Shown in pieces: positions 51,098 through 58,895 of a DNA stretch of 64,000 nucleotides. The stretch comes from an uncultured Alphaproteobacteria bacterium (GTDB lineage: Bacteria; Pseudomonadota; Alphaproteobacteria; RF32; CAG-239), in assembly GCA_934255405.1 (NCBI GenBank), contig CAKQNT010000007.1:1-64000 (forward strand), in the 5' to 3' direction. The position numbers and the translations under genes are program-made. Each line of letters starts with the position of its first letter. The first letter of the stretch is position 1. The notes beneath the pieces are model-generated. The model made no database searches. It was not told where the DNA came from and saw only the letters and a program-made list of their open reading frames with translations.

Positions 51098-51243
51098 TTT
51101 CTATTACTCCATATCGCAAGAAGAAATGCAAAAAATAAAGTTAGCTCAATAGCTATTTCAAAAGTGGACATGCCTGCGAATACTTCTTTTTTAACTTCAA
51201 TATTCCAAAGTAATATCCACCAATAACAAAGTAGTGTTATCAT
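51094..51243 (-). CDS. Small membrane protein, 49 residues
   Basis: MITLLCYWWILLWN opens a first hydrophobic stretch and FEIAIELTLFFAFLLAIW a second. It is linked to its neighbours by TAATG (upstream) and ATGA (downstream) overlaps, which is the best evidence that it is translated. Possibly a holin-like or membrane-directed peptide. Confidence 0.5.
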   Translation of the reverse strand: MITLLCYWWILLWNIEVKKEVFAGMSTFEIAIELTLFFAFLLAIWSNRK

Positions 51244-51422
51244 TATTCAACTACCTCCCAATCTTCTGATAGCACTTCATCTGCAATGAGTGCGAGGGGG
51301 CATTGCTTTTCACCTGTAGCCCAATCAACTCTAATGTCGCCATTTTTGAGATAATAGGTGCCATCTTGGAGCTTTACTTTCTTTCCATCTCTCATGGTTT
51401 TAAGTGCATCTTCAAATTTCAT
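51243..51422 (-). CDS. DUF2829-like small phage protein
   Basis: A 59-residue protein starting MKFEDALKTMRDGKKVKLQD, the beginning typical of DUF2829 proteins of phages, followed by TYYLKNGDIRVDW and ending ADEVLSEDWEVVE. GGAGAAAAC precedes the ATG. It overlaps the 51422 frame end by one base. Confidence 0.7.
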   Translation of the reverse strand: MKFEDALKTMRDGKKVKLQDGTYYLKNGDIRVDWATGEKQCPLALIADEVLSEDWEVVE

Positions 51423-51706
51423 TAGTTTTCTCCTATCTTTTTAATATCTTTGAGAGCTTCTTCTGCTGGGGAGTACCCATATTGGTCGTAAAGTCCTTTG
51501 GTGAAGAAGTCGTCAAGCCCATTATTTTCTCGATGCAGATAGCAATCACTCCACCGATGTGTGTCTGCGTATTCCTCCAATGCTTTAGTCGCCACCTCAA
51601 GCTGTTCTTTAAGTTTTGCGTTTTCTTCTAGTAAAGCAATCGCTTTCAATGAGTTTTGCAAAACAGCTTCATAAACTTCTTTTTCTACCGATATAAAGTT
51701 ACTCAT
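51422..51706 (-). CDS. Phage early hypothetical protein (coiled coil)
   Basis: A 94-residue protein with a heptad region (KAIALLEENAKLKEQLEVAT) and then THRWSDCYLHRENNGLDDFF. Unrecognised. Coupled to both neighbours. Confidence 0.6.
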   Translation of the reverse strand: MSNFISVEKEVYEAVLQNSLKAIALLEENAKLKEQLEVATKALEEYADTHRWSDCYLHRENNGLDDFFTKGLYDQYGYSPAEEALKDIKKIGEN

Positions 51707-52064
51707 TTTCTTCTTCCTCTATGGGTTTAAGTCTTTTGAGCTCATTTTTTATCTCGTCCAAGGTGCTTTCTATATCATCTATGGTATTCTGAACCTCATC
51801 TATGGCGCACGCCAGGACATTAACGGAGCGATCTTTTGGATTTTCTTGAAAATCTGACAATAAAGATTTTATATATTCATCTTCACATAAGGTATAAAGA
51901 AAACCAACCTTTCCTTTTTCAGCGGCATCATTCCAATCTTTAATACATCCTAAAACCTTTTCTTTGCTTATGTCTTTGATGTTGCCTTGCCATAAAAAAC
52001 CAATAGGTTCTTTGGTTTCTTTATCAAGTTTTATCGTCAAATATTTTGTTATTTCTTTACTCAT
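51699..52064 (-). CDS. Phage early hypothetical protein
   Basis: A 121-residue acidic protein ending in a coiled coil (DDIESTLDEIKNELKRLKPI). The ATG at 52064 lies within the 52057 gene, preceded by AGGTGTGG. Unrecognised. Confidence 0.6.
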   Translation of the reverse strand: MSKEITKYLTIKLDKETKEPIGFLWQGNIKDISKEKVLGCIKDWNDAAEKGKVGFLYTLCEDEYIKSLLSDFQENPKDRSVNVLACAIDEVQNTIDDIESTLDEIKNELKRLKPIEEEENE

Positions 52065-52281
52065 CACCACACCTCATTAAGCTCTTAGTCCAGTCTTTGA
52101 CAGGTTCGATGTCGGACGCGTCACTTAAACAACTTATTATGCTTTCTATTCCTGCGCTATCCCACTCGCCGCGTTTCTTATTTATTGTCGGTTGCAGGCT
52201 GTGATAATAAAACAGACCGTCTTTCTCCATAACTACAAAGCCTTTTTTCAGCAAAGGCAAAAGCTGTTCAATCTTAATCAT
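52057..52281 (-). CDS. Phage early hypothetical protein
   Basis: A 74-residue protein (KIEQLLPLLKKGFVVMEKDG) resembling the small HTH-free early proteins seen in phage operons. The ATG overlaps the preceding stop (ATGA). Unrecognised. Confidence 0.6.
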   Translation of the reverse strand: MIKIEQLLPLLKKGFVVMEKDGLFYYHSLQPTINKKRGEWDSAGIESIISCLSDASDIEPVKDWTKSLMRCGDE

Positions 52282-52679
52282 TTCCAAAGCTCCTTTTCAT
52301 CATTTACCAGTTTGACTTCATCGGCTCGTAAGGGGCGGCAGTTCTGATAAGCAGCTCCATAATGATTTCTAAAAGGCGCATAACGATGCTTTGTGTATTT
52401 TTCCAAAAATGCAACTCGACATTCTTGAACTGCTGGCTCCTCATCTTCGTCCCAAAACTTGCATAAACACTTCTCTCTGATAACCTTATCCCAGTCAATC
52501 TCTGGCTCGACTATTTCAAAGTGCCTCTTCAAAGCTGCTATACTTTGAGCTAGCACATCTCCAGTTCTCACATTGCAAACAAAACCTCTCTGGCTTAATT
52601 CATAAACAAAACCATCACTATCTTTTATTTGCCGACCGGCTTTCAAAGCCTCAATTATCTCTTTATCTGTTAGTTTCAT
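52278..52679 (-). CDS. Phage early hypothetical protein
   Basis: A 133-residue protein. The N-terminus (KLTDKEIIEALKAGRQIKDS) is of the kind seen in other phage DUF2829-like proteins; the C-terminal half is Trp/Cys containing (KCLCKFWDEDEEP). Unrecognised as a whole. Confidence 0.6.
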   Translation of the reverse strand: MKLTDKEIIEALKAGRQIKDSDGFVYELSQRGFVCNVRTGDVLAQSIAALKRHFEIVEPEIDWDKVIREKCLCKFWDEDEEPAVQECRVAFLEKYTKHRYAPFRNHYGAAYQNCRPLRADEVKLVNDEKELWK

Positions 52680-53176
52680 TGTATTTTAACCTCACTTGTT
52701 AATCCATTACGATAAGCACTGACAACCATTCCCCAAGTTGGTTGGACTTTGTCAAAAAGAGGAGCAATCTTGGTGTATGTGCATTTGACATTGTAGTCAT
52801 TCCAACAATTTTTCTCAATTTGCTCGTCTAAATCAAACTCAATTAATCCTGCCCAAACAGGCACTTCCTCTTTCTTCAAAAGCCCTTTTGGAGTGCAATA
52901 ATAAAATTGATTTGAGAAACATCTTGCTGGAGTTTGTTTGTCTTCTTTTTTAATGTCGTTTCTAAAATCACCTCTTGAAACCTTTATCTCATAACAAATA
53001 GTTTTATTACCTGCATTCGGTGAAATAGCAAAGCAATCCATACGCTTTTCAGAAAAACCACTATAAGCAGAGCCAAGACGAAATTCATTTATCTTGATAA
53101 AATTATCAGCGATATTTCCGGCGGACATTAGATTAATTCTTTTTAAGATTTCAGCTGTCTTTTCTTTATCTGTCAT
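52676..53176 (-). CDS. PD-(D/E)XK nuclease-like phage protein
   Basis: A 166-residue protein with a restriction-fold signature: RMDCFAISPNAG (Asp), then TICYEIKVSRGDFRND with Glu-x-Lys, and KEDKQTPARCFSNQFYYCTP. This resembles MmcB-type or phage-encoded PD-(D/E)XK nucleases. ATG 53176 has only a weak binding site. Cleavage specificity is unknown. Confidence 0.6.
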   Translation of the reverse strand: MTDKEKTAEILKRINLMSAGNIADNFIKINEFRLGSAYSGFSEKRMDCFAISPNAGNKTICYEIKVSRGDFRNDIKKEDKQTPARCFSNQFYYCTPKGLLKKEEVPVWAGLIEFDLDEQIEKNCWNDYNVKCTYTKIAPLFDKVQPTWGMVVSAYRNGLTSEVKIQ

Positions 53177-53181
53177 TTTAA

Positions 53182-53433
53182 TTACTCATACAAAGCTTTT
53201 ATTATTGTCTGCATCTGGCGAGGTGTGCGGTTTATGTTTAAGCATAGCCCATCGACATTATAAACATAACCAATCTGCCAACAAACTAACATATCTACAC
53301 TAATGCTTGTATCGCCTTTTTTTATTCTAAGTCTTTTTTCTTTCCCAAAATTTTCAGCCCACTTAACCAAATCTTCCCACGTCATTTCAGGCTCAAAAGC
53401 TAGGTTGTTTTCATAATCTGGTGTATTGTTCAT
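53182..53433 (-). CDS. Phage early hypothetical protein
   Basis: An 83-residue protein (PEMTWEDLVKWAENFGKEKR) with GGAGC before the ATG. Unrecognised. Confidence 0.55.
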   Translation of the reverse strand: MNNTPDYENNLAFEPEMTWEDLVKWAENFGKEKRLRIKKGDTSISVDMLVCWQIGYVYNVDGLCLNINRTPRQMQTIIKALYE

Positions 53434-53444
53434 ATATTTGCTCC

Positions 53445-54164
53445 TTAAAATAAATTTCCTTGTCTTTGGTGGTTTTCAAGCCGCTTGCAGCTTGCTTTCC
53501 AATAATCAAAATCTTTTTCGATACAAATAAAACGCCGTTTCAAATTGTGACAAGCCACTGCGGTAGTTCCGGATCCACTGAAACAGTCTAGCACAATATC
53601 TTGCTCTCGGCTTGAGTTCTTGACAAGAACCTCAAAGATGTTTAACGGTTTAATCGTCGGATGGCCAAAAGAATTTTTATCTTTGACATTTATATGTTCA
53701 ACAAATATAGTTTTAGCATCTTCATATCTTTTGGGCTGGCAATACCCCCCTTTACGGAAATAAAGGCAATACTCTTTGTCTGAAAGATATTTATTATTAA
53801 AAGTTGGCATAGCATTGTCTTTTTGCCAACAAAGAATATCAAAAGAGCATTTGTTTTCGCCTACAAAAAAATTTAAATAATCTAATATTTGGTCTTTGCT
53901 ACACCAAATATATGCGTTTATCTTGTCTTGCAGCCGGATTATCTCCTTACAAAAATCAAGAGAAACACCATCAACAATTCCCGCCTTTTTTAACGCATCG
54001 TTCATTCCTTGTATTGATTTTGCAAACTCACTTTTTCCACCCGCTCTTGTGTTTTTTATTAAATAAGGCGGGTCAGTCAACACAAGGTCAATACACTTGT
54101 CAGGCAACTGTTTTAAGATATCCAAGCAATCAGCATTGATTATTTTATTAATGAATTGTTCCAT
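53445..54164 (-). CDS. DNA methyltransferase (N6-adenine/N4-cytosine)
   Basis: A 239-residue amino-methyltransferase with catalytic DPPY (VLTDPPYLIKNT) before the SAM loop FSGSGTTAVACHN, the beta-group order, and IKPLNIFEVLV between. ATG 54164 has GAGGAAT. No cognate endonuclease is adjacent, so it is probably an orphan enzyme protecting phage DNA or affecting regulation. Confidence 0.88.
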   Translation of the reverse strand: MEQFINKIINADCLDILKQLPDKCIDLVLTDPPYLIKNTRAGGKSEFAKSIQGMNDALKKAGIVDGVSLDFCKEIIRLQDKINAYIWCSKDQILDYLNFFVGENKCSFDILCWQKDNAMPTFNNKYLSDKEYCLYFRKGGYCQPKRYEDAKTIFVEHINVKDKNSFGHPTIKPLNIFEVLVKNSSREQDIVLDCFSGSGTTAVACHNLKRRFICIEKDFDYWKASCKRLENHQRQGNLF

Positions 54165-54180
54165 GTAGTTTATTCCTCGT

Positions 54181-54594
54181 CTATGCATAAAAATCTATTG
54201 TTGAGGGAATGTAGCAGCCTAATTTGGCGGCAAATTCCAAAAGGTCTGAGATGTAGCCGCTGACCTCGTCTTTGTGCGCTTTGTCAAAGCTCAACCGTTT
54301 GGGCAATTTGTGCTCGCCTTTGGCGGTCTGAACAATGCTGTAATAAAACATGCCGCGCATGAAATAATCGAACTGGTCATCATCAATGTGGCGGATATCG
54401 TAGCCGGCATCCAGCAAGGCCTGGCGCAGTCGCGGATAGATAATTCCAAAAATATAGCATTGCTGGTTACGGCTAACCGCATCTTTTATGGGGCGCATTT
54501 CAATTTCAAACGGCTTAAACTTAAGCTGCAATTTGTTGTTCATGGCCTCGGTATAACGTGTCCAGTCAGTTTGATTTAAGATAGCTTGTTTCAT
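54181..54594 (-). CDS. Phage hypothetical protein (recombination-associated pattern)
   Basis: A 137-residue protein. The C-terminal segment (KLPKRLSFDKAHKDEVSGYI, then LLEFAAKLGCYIPSTIDF) resembles the end of phage recombination-region proteins that I know only as hypothetical. It lies between the methyltransferase and the DUF1071 protein. Confidence 0.55.
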   Translation of the reverse strand: MKQAILNQTDWTRYTEAMNNKLQLKFKPFEIEMRPIKDAVSRNQQCYIFGIIYPRLRQALLDAGYDIRHIDDDQFDYFMRGMFYYSIVQTAKGEHKLPKRLSFDKAHKDEVSGYISDLLEFAAKLGCYIPSTIDFYA

Positions 54595-54611
54595 AGCATT
54601 AATCTCAAGGT

Positions 54612-54660
54612 GGGGCGGCAGAAATATGGAGTTTTGATTATGATTGGGGAACGCCGCCCC
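54612..54660. other. GC-rich inverted repeat in early operon
   Basis: GGGGCGGC (54612-54619) and GCCGCCCC (54653-54660) enclose 33 bp. No T-tract follows, so it is not a standard terminator. It is in the only sizable gap of the leftward operon. Confidence 0.5.
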
Positions 54661-54712
54661 GGGGTTAAATTCGGTAATCTACAGCTGGTATAAAATCAGC
54701 CAGCGGATCTGT

Positions 54713-55402
54713 TCAATAAGGTATGCTGTCCTGCAAATCCTCAACTTTCATAACTGCCTTGTCCAAAGCGGCCAAGACCGCATCCTTGTAAGACCGTTCG
54801 CCTATATCGGCGAGCGACTGGGCAATTTCATTGGCGTATTTTACCGCCACATGATCCTGCGGTATCTTATCCAGCTCTTGCAGACGAATAATTGTTGCCT
54901 CGGCTTTCTTGATAAGGTTATCGCGATATTCCTGGGTTTCTTTTTTTACGGCATTCGTGTGGGCTCTTTTGGCGTTGGTGAGGTCTTTTTTGACCTCTTT
55001 CACAGCATCATCGCTATCCGGCAAGTCTTCTCCGGCGTAGATATACAACCCTAAGCCATGTCTTGCGCAGGCCTTGGTCAGTGACCGCTGAATTGTTTTG
55101 TTGACATCAAAGCTTGTAACACTATCGGCAGGAATAGACTTGTTTTTGAAATCCATAACCGGCAAATATTCAATGTGCTCGATGTTGTTTACAGTCACTC
55201 CGGTTTTAACCCAGCAGGTTTTGCCATCTGTGAAATAATTCCAGCCGTTGGCGTTTTCATACACGGTATAAATGGCATCAGGGTGGATCTTTTTAATTTC
55301 TTGCCAAGCCCAAGCCCAAGAAAGATAAGTCATGTTGTTCTTCTTTTCCGTGTGTTCGTTCACATTAATGTTGTTTAGCTCTATAAAGTAGTTGTTTTCC
55401 AT
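54713..55402 (-). CDS. DUF1071/Erf-like single-strand annealing protein
   Basis: A 229-residue protein. The N-terminal half carries the DUF1071 pattern: MTYLSWAWAWQEIKKIHPDA, CWVKTGVTV, PVMDFKNKSI and TIQRSLTKACARHGLGLYIY. These proteins belong to the Rad52/Erf recombinase clan of phages. The C-terminal 90 residues are a charged helix. ATG follows AAAGGAATGG. Confidence 0.82.
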   Translation of the reverse strand: MENNYFIELNNINVNEHTEKKNNMTYLSWAWAWQEIKKIHPDAIYTVYENANGWNYFTDGKTCWVKTGVTVNNIEHIEYLPVMDFKNKSIPADSVTSFDVNKTIQRSLTKACARHGLGLYIYAGEDLPDSDDAVKEVKKDLTNAKRAHTNAVKKETQEYRDNLIKKAEATIIRLQELDKIPQDHVAVKYANEIAQSLADIGERSYKDAVLAALDKAVMKVEDLQDSIPY

Positions 55403-55544
55403 TTTCCATTCCTTTTAATGTGTTTTCGGTCTTATCCAAAATTTCATACAATACACTGGAGTTGTTCCAATCCCGGTTTGGTAAATCCATTATCTTATCG
55501 TATATCCAAACCAAGGTTTCTGTTGCCTTTTGTCCGTCTGTCAT
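55365..55544 (-). CDS. Small phage protein, 59 residues
   Basis: Begins MTDGQKATETLVWIYDKIMD and ends QLLYRAKQH. AGGTGAGCC precedes the ATG, and its end overlaps the DUF1071 gene start by 38 bp in another frame. Unrecognised. Confidence 0.5.
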   Translation of the reverse strand: MTDGQKATETLVWIYDKIMDLPNRDWNNSSVLYEILDKTENTLKGMENGKQLLYRAKQH

Positions 55545-55547
55545 GGC

Positions 55548-55637
55548 TCACCTCAAATATTGAATTAAAAAATACACCGGTATAAACCCTGCCGCGAATC
55601 CGGCGTAAAAAGAGGTGATGCTATCTAGTAACTTCAT
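55548..55637 (-). CDS. Tiny membrane peptide, 29 residues
   Basis: MKLLDSITSFYAGFAAGFIP begins one hydrophobic helix that continues to the end. No strong ribosome binding site is visible, but it fills the gap between two overlapping small genes. Support is compositional only. Confidence 0.35.
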   Translation of the reverse strand: MKLLDSITSFYAGFAAGFIPVYFLIQYLR

Positions 55638-55839
55638 TGGGTTTTGCCTTTCGATAAACGGTTAAAGTGTCATTTTGCTTTTTTTTGAAGCCATCAATCA
55701 GGTAGCCCTGAAGGTAAAGATTGGTGACATAAATTTTAAAGTTGGCCTGATTTCTGAAACTGCTACGCCGATACGCATCTTCAATGGTTCGGGGACGTGG
55801 AAAACAGTCCAAGGCTCTTTTTTCATTTGCCGTCAGCAT
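55621..55839 (-). CDS. Phage early hypothetical protein
   Basis: A 72-residue protein (MLTANEKRALDCFPRPRTIE), winged-helix-like in rhythm. Start chosen at 55839 after GGAG. Unrecognised. Confidence 0.55.
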   Translation of the reverse strand: MLTANEKRALDCFPRPRTIEDAYRRSSFRNQANFKIYVTNLYLQGYLIDGFKKKQNDTLTVYRKAKPNEVTR

Positions 55840-55906
55840 TAACCGGCTCCAGATCAAACAATTCTTCAAACATCTTGTTGGTGTAAGCTAAAATGTCTTT
55901 GTTCAT
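55823..55906 (-). CDS. Tiny peptide, 27 residues, strong RBS
   Basis: MNKDILAYTNKMFEELFDLE and then PVNADGK. Preceded by AAGGAGGGGAGC, the strongest binding site in the operon, and its end overlaps the next start. It may be a leader that couples translation. Confidence 0.4.
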   Translation of the reverse strand: MNKDILAYTNKMFEELFDLEPVNADGK

Positions 55907-56177
55907 GCTCCCCTCCTTGTTGCAAACAAATTGTTTTGACGGTGTCCAGCCATTGGTCGGCTCCCTGATTTACAAAGTGGCGAAACTCAACCGCTTCTGC
56001 CTTGTCTTCGACACCAAGGTCATCGGCCAACTCCCAGTCGGACTTTGCATTGAGGTAATCGCAAAATTCAAACAGCAAGTTCATTTTGCGGCTATGGCTC
56101 AGGCGGTTCTCAAATTTGCTAACCTCAAACCACAACAGCATCTCATTGGCTTTTTGTTGCATTTCTATTTTTTGCAT
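55866..56177 (-). CDS. Phage early protein, first gene from PL
   Basis: A 103-residue helical protein (NEMLLWFEVSKFENRLSHSR). GAGGTAAC precedes the ATG. It is the first gene after the leftward promoter. Unrecognised. Confidence 0.6.
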   Translation of the reverse strand: MQKIEMQQKANEMLLWFEVSKFENRLSHSRKMNLLFEFCDYLNAKSDWELADDLGVEDKAEAVEFRHFVNQGADQWLDTVKTICLQQGGEHEQRHFSLHQQDV

Positions 56178-56205
56178 TTTTTTGTTACCTCACATCGTTT
56201 CGATA

Positions 56206-56252
56206 TAGCAAATATATAGCAGATATGCTAAATGTCAATAGCAAAAATGCTG
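56206..56252 (-). promoter_or_regulatory. PL promoter with operators
   Basis: Leftward TTGACA (bases 56233-56238 on the minus strand), a 16-nt spacer and TATATT (56211-56216). The spacer is occupied by the operator TAGCAGATATGCTA (56217-56230). A second, TAGCAAAAATGCTG (56239-56252), is just upstream of the -35, and a half-site overlaps the -10. Confidence 0.75.
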
Positions 56253-56331
56253 CAATGTGCAATAAAAATGCGATGAAAATGCTAATTGTTTGAAAATACA
56301 AATAAAAAAGTTGGAATTTTTTTGTGCGAAA

Positions 56332-56360
56332 GCAAAAAAAATAGCCCCTAAAAAGGGGCT
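56332..56360 (-). terminator. Terminator of the cI-lipoprotein operon
   Basis: AGCCCC (56343-56348) and GGGGCT (56355-56360) around TAAAAA; read leftward it runs into ATTTTTTTTGC. Confidence 0.85.
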
Positions 56361-56377
56361 AAGAGGGGGTGTTGCGC

Positions 56378-57100
56378 CTATCTATTAAAACTAAAGGATT
56401 GATTGGAGGTGCAATGTTGAGAATTTTTTGTACTCTGACACCTCAGATTTATATGGGTGCTATCAAGCATTGGATATTTGCCGAACACATCCTGAACATA
56501 GTTTGCGAAAGTATCTATATCATTATACTCATTTGATAATAAAGATCCTTGATATACAATGTCCTTGGTTTGGTAGTCCATAATCATTGACATAAATGTG
56601 ATGCTGTAATGATTAACTACGGCATTATGATAGCCAGTTATACCATAGTCATACTCAACGTTTGTGCGGCTGGTCGCAAAATAATTACCGTTATATGAGG
56701 TGTCAGCAATGCCGTTGTAATATCATGAGGAAGGGAGGTTGCCAGAATAATAAGTCGATGCATTTCCCTGCATGTTTCCAAAAGTATTTGTATTTATAGA
56801 GTTAATGCCGGTTTTTCCCCATATAGGGATAGTGTCTACAGTTTGCCAATTCTTAGTCTGGATGCCATAAACAAAGCCATAGTCGGAATTTTTGTTGGCT
56901 GAAACAATTCTAAAGCCATAGCTTTTTAATTGTTCTTCGAAAAATAGTTTTAATTTTGTTGTTGCAACATTTTTATCCGGCGAAACTACCTTTATGGTTT
57001 TATTGCCACCGGTATCTATTGTGCTATTTATTTTTAATTCATATTGGGGAGAGGCACATCCACAAACTAAAACCAATAAATAATATGCAAACTTTTTCAT
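56378..57100 (-). pseudogene. Lipoprotein gene interrupted by an in-frame TGA
   Basis: The frame from 57100 encodes a lipoprotein (signal peptide with YYLLVLVCGCAS, Cys as acyl site) but meets TGA at 56723-56725. In the same frame the protein continues (YYNGIADTSYNGNYFATSRT, VVNHYSITFMSM) to a stop at 56378, so the full gene would be 240 residues. The neighbourhood matches: a secreted, Asn/Ser/Tyr-rich sequence both sides of the stop. It sits directly after cI in the lysogenic operon, where lambda has rexAB and other phages have superinfection-exclusion genes. A nonsense mutation is the simple reading; TGA is a normal stop elsewhere here. Confidence 0.7.
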
Positions 57101-57789
57101 TAGACCCTCCGACCATTGAGAATATAGACGATTTTGCCAACTATTTGGATTTCGCCGATTTCGGCGGTGATAGTGGAATAGCTGGGGTTGTCCGATTTGA
57201 TGTCAATGCCGCTGAGGCCGGCCTGAAGGCGTTTGACGGCCAGCCCGGTGCTCATGCGAATGATATACAGACCATCTGAACTAACAAAATTGTTGGAGAT
57301 ATCGACAAGGACCCAATCGCCATCATTGATAGTGGGAATCATGCTATCACCTTGGACGCGAAGCATTTTAACGCATTCCGGGGCAATGTTGGTGATGGCT
57401 TTGAACTCGGCGATGGGCAGATGCCATTGGCCGCAGACTTTTTCGGGGAGATTGTCAATTCCGCCGCCGCAACAGGCGGTGGCATCTATCATTTCAATAA
57501 TGACTTCATCTTTTTTGAATAAAGAGCCTATTTTTTCGGCAACCATGGCAACGCCGGTCATGTGTGCTGGCAAAATCGTTTCATCAGTGAGTTCTTGCTC
57601 ATCTACGTTCAGCAATATAGCGAGCCTATGTCTGAAGCCTTCATCAAGTCTTTTAGGCGATTTCTCTTTAACAAACTTTTGTAAATAGCTTGGATTCTTG
57701 CCCAGCTTGATAGAAATGCTATTATAGCTCAAACCTCTCTCAGCCACAAGTTCCCCAACTCGCCGCTTAATTTCTTCAACCTTACTCAT
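57100..57789 (-). CDS. CI-like phage repressor (HTH + S24 peptidase)
   Basis: A 229-residue LexA/CI-type repressor. N-terminal HTH about 1-60 (RGLSYNSISIKLGKNPSYLQ), linker, then the S24 domain: VQGDSMIPTINDGDWVLVD with the nucleophilic Ser and GLAVKRLQ with the catalytic Lys. The likely self-cleavage region is MIDATACCGGGI. It binds the 14-bp operators in the adjacent promoters by inference. ATG 57789 has GGAGAATGATT. Confidence 0.88.
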   Translation of the reverse strand: MSKVEEIKRRVGELVAERGLSYNSISIKLGKNPSYLQKFVKEKSPKRLDEGFRHRLAILLNVDEQELTDETILPAHMTGVAMVAEKIGSLFKKDEVIIEMIDATACCGGGIDNLPEKVCGQWHLPIAEFKAITNIAPECVKMLRVQGDSMIPTINDGDWVLVDISNNFVSSDGLYIIRMSTGLAVKRLQAGLSGIDIKSDNPSYSTITAEIGEIQIVGKIVYILNGRRV

Positions 57790-57808
57790 AATCATTCTCC
57801 TTAATTAT

Positions 57809-57836
57809 AGTATAGCATATATGCCAAGAAAGTAAA
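57809..57836 (-). promoter_or_regulatory. PRM-like promoter of the repressor
   Basis: Leftward TTTACT (bases 57831-57836) with a 16-nt spacer and TATACT (57809-57814). The operator TAGCATATATGCCA (57813-57826, plus-strand reading) occupies the spacer, suggesting autoregulation. Confidence 0.65.
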
Positions 57837-57847
57837 GTTGTTGATTG

Positions 57848-57894
57848 TAGCGTTTTTGCTATTGACTTTTAGCAAAAATACTATATATTTGCTA
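57848..57894 (+). promoter_or_regulatory. PR promoter with operators
   Basis: TTGACT (57862-57867), 16-nt spacer, TATATT (57884-57889). The operator TAGCAAAAATACTA (57870-57883) fills the spacer, TAGCGTTTTTGCTA (57848-57861) abuts the -35, and a half-site (TTTGCTA) follows the -10. Confidence 0.75.
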
Positions 57895-57906
57895 TTGGAG
57901 GCAAAA

Positions 57907-58122
57907 ATGGTAAGCAATGAAGAATTTAAAAATATAGTTACAGCTTTCTTGAATAGAACCGGCCTATCACAGACTGCTTTTGGCATTCGAGCCAAAAATG
58001 ACCCATCTTTTTACTCAAGAATTATGTCAGGCCAAGAAGTCAAAGAAAGTGGCAAGCAACAAGTTTTGGACTTTATCAATAATTACGAGAAAGGGAAAAA
58101 CGATGATCAAGCTGATAATTAA
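57907..58122 (+). CDS. Cro-like phage regulator
   Basis: A 71-residue protein with an HTH (LNRTGLSQTAFGIRAKNDPS) like Cro or other small repressors. TTGGAGGCAAAA gives a good ribosome binding site. It lies opposite the CI-like gene across the PRM/PR region. Confidence 0.72.
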   Translation: MVSNEEFKNIVTAFLNRTGLSQTAFGIRAKNDPSFYSRIMSGQEVKESGKQQVLDFINNYEKGKNDDQADN

Positions 58123-58219
58123 GTTTTTGGAAAGACGCGGTTATGCGGTGTTGAAGCTCAGCCACAAAACAGTGGGTTGGGATATTCGCGGCAACAAATA
58201 CAGTGTGCACAAGAGATAG
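58103..58219 (+). CDS. Small basic phage peptide
   Basis: 38 residues (MIKLIIKFLERRGYAVLKLS), with AAAGGGAAAA before the ATG, overlapping the end of the Cro-like gene. Unrecognised. Confidence 0.4.
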   Translation: MIKLIIKFLERRGYAVLKLSHKTVGWDIRGNKYSVHKR

Positions 58220-58224
58220 ACGAG

Positions 58225-58569
58225 ATGGCGGCTCCAGAGCATAGATTGCAGGTTTGGGTTATTCAATACCTCAGGCTCAACGGGGTGTTTTGCTTTGCTA
58301 TTCCCAATGGCGGCAGGCGAGATTTGCGCACCGGAGCGATGCTCAAAAAAGAGGGAGTGCTGGCCGGAGTTGCTGATTTAGCTTTGTTGTTGCCCGGCGG
58401 CGAAACAGTTTTTGTTGAGCTTAAGAACGGCGGCAAGGGAGTACAGAGCTATAGCCAAAAAGTGTTTCAGAGCAGAGTTGAGGGGTTGGGCTTTACTTAT
58501 TTGGTATGGCGCAACGTTCAGGACTGCATAGATTTTGTTAAGGGTTACAAAAAGGTTTTGACCAAATGA
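58225..58569 (+). CDS. VRR-NUC domain nuclease
   Basis: A 114-residue protein matching the VRR-NUC fold: HRLQVWVIQYLRLNGVFCFA, GVADLALLLPGG (Asp), VFVELKNGGKG (Glu-x-Lys) and TYLVWRNVQDCIDFV. These are small phage nucleases, possibly Holliday-junction related. The ATG at 58225 is preceded by GAGATAGACGAG. Confidence 0.8.
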   Translation: MAAPEHRLQVWVIQYLRLNGVFCFAIPNGGRRDLRTGAMLKKEGVLAGVADLALLLPGGETVFVELKNGGKGVQSYSQKVFQSRVEGLGFTYLVWRNVQDCIDFVKGYKKVLTK

Positions 58570-58895
58570 AAGAATGGACTGACACCGGGATTGTGGAGTG
58601 GCACAAAAAATTTTTCCCCAAAGCCACAATGCAAACCCAGTTATTGAAGATTGAAAGCGAGATGCGCGAAGTTCACATGGCCAGCGGCTATGACAATTTT
58701 TGGGAAGAGATTGCGGACGTGTATATCGCGGCGACGGCGGCTGAAATGCGTTTTGGGTCAGAGATGGCCAAGATAGTAAGGCGGCAGATACAGATTGTTG
58801 CCGGCGAAAAGCTATGGCCGAACGTAAACGCCAAAATGGCAATTAATGTTAATCGTAAATTTAAGGGGGATCATCATGTTGAGAAAGTTGCTTGA
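58566..58895 (+). CDS. MazG-like nucleotide pyrophosphohydrolase
   Basis: A 109-residue protein: TQLLKIESEMREVHM and NFWEEIADVYIAATAAEMRF give the paired acidic helices of phage MazG-like dUTPase-superfamily proteins. It overlaps the VRR-NUC stop by 4 bp. Substrate unknown. Confidence 0.6.
   Translation: MKEWTDTGIVEWHKKFFPKATMQTQLLKIESEMREVHMASGYDNFWEEIADVYIAATAAEMRFGSEMAKIVRRQIQIVAGEKLWPNVNAKMAINVNRKFKGDHHVEKVA

Noticed and set aside
56378..57100. Recoding of TGA as a sense codon
   Set aside because: TGA is used as a normal stop in many genes of the window (for example within the ATGA overlaps), so a nonsense mutation is simpler.
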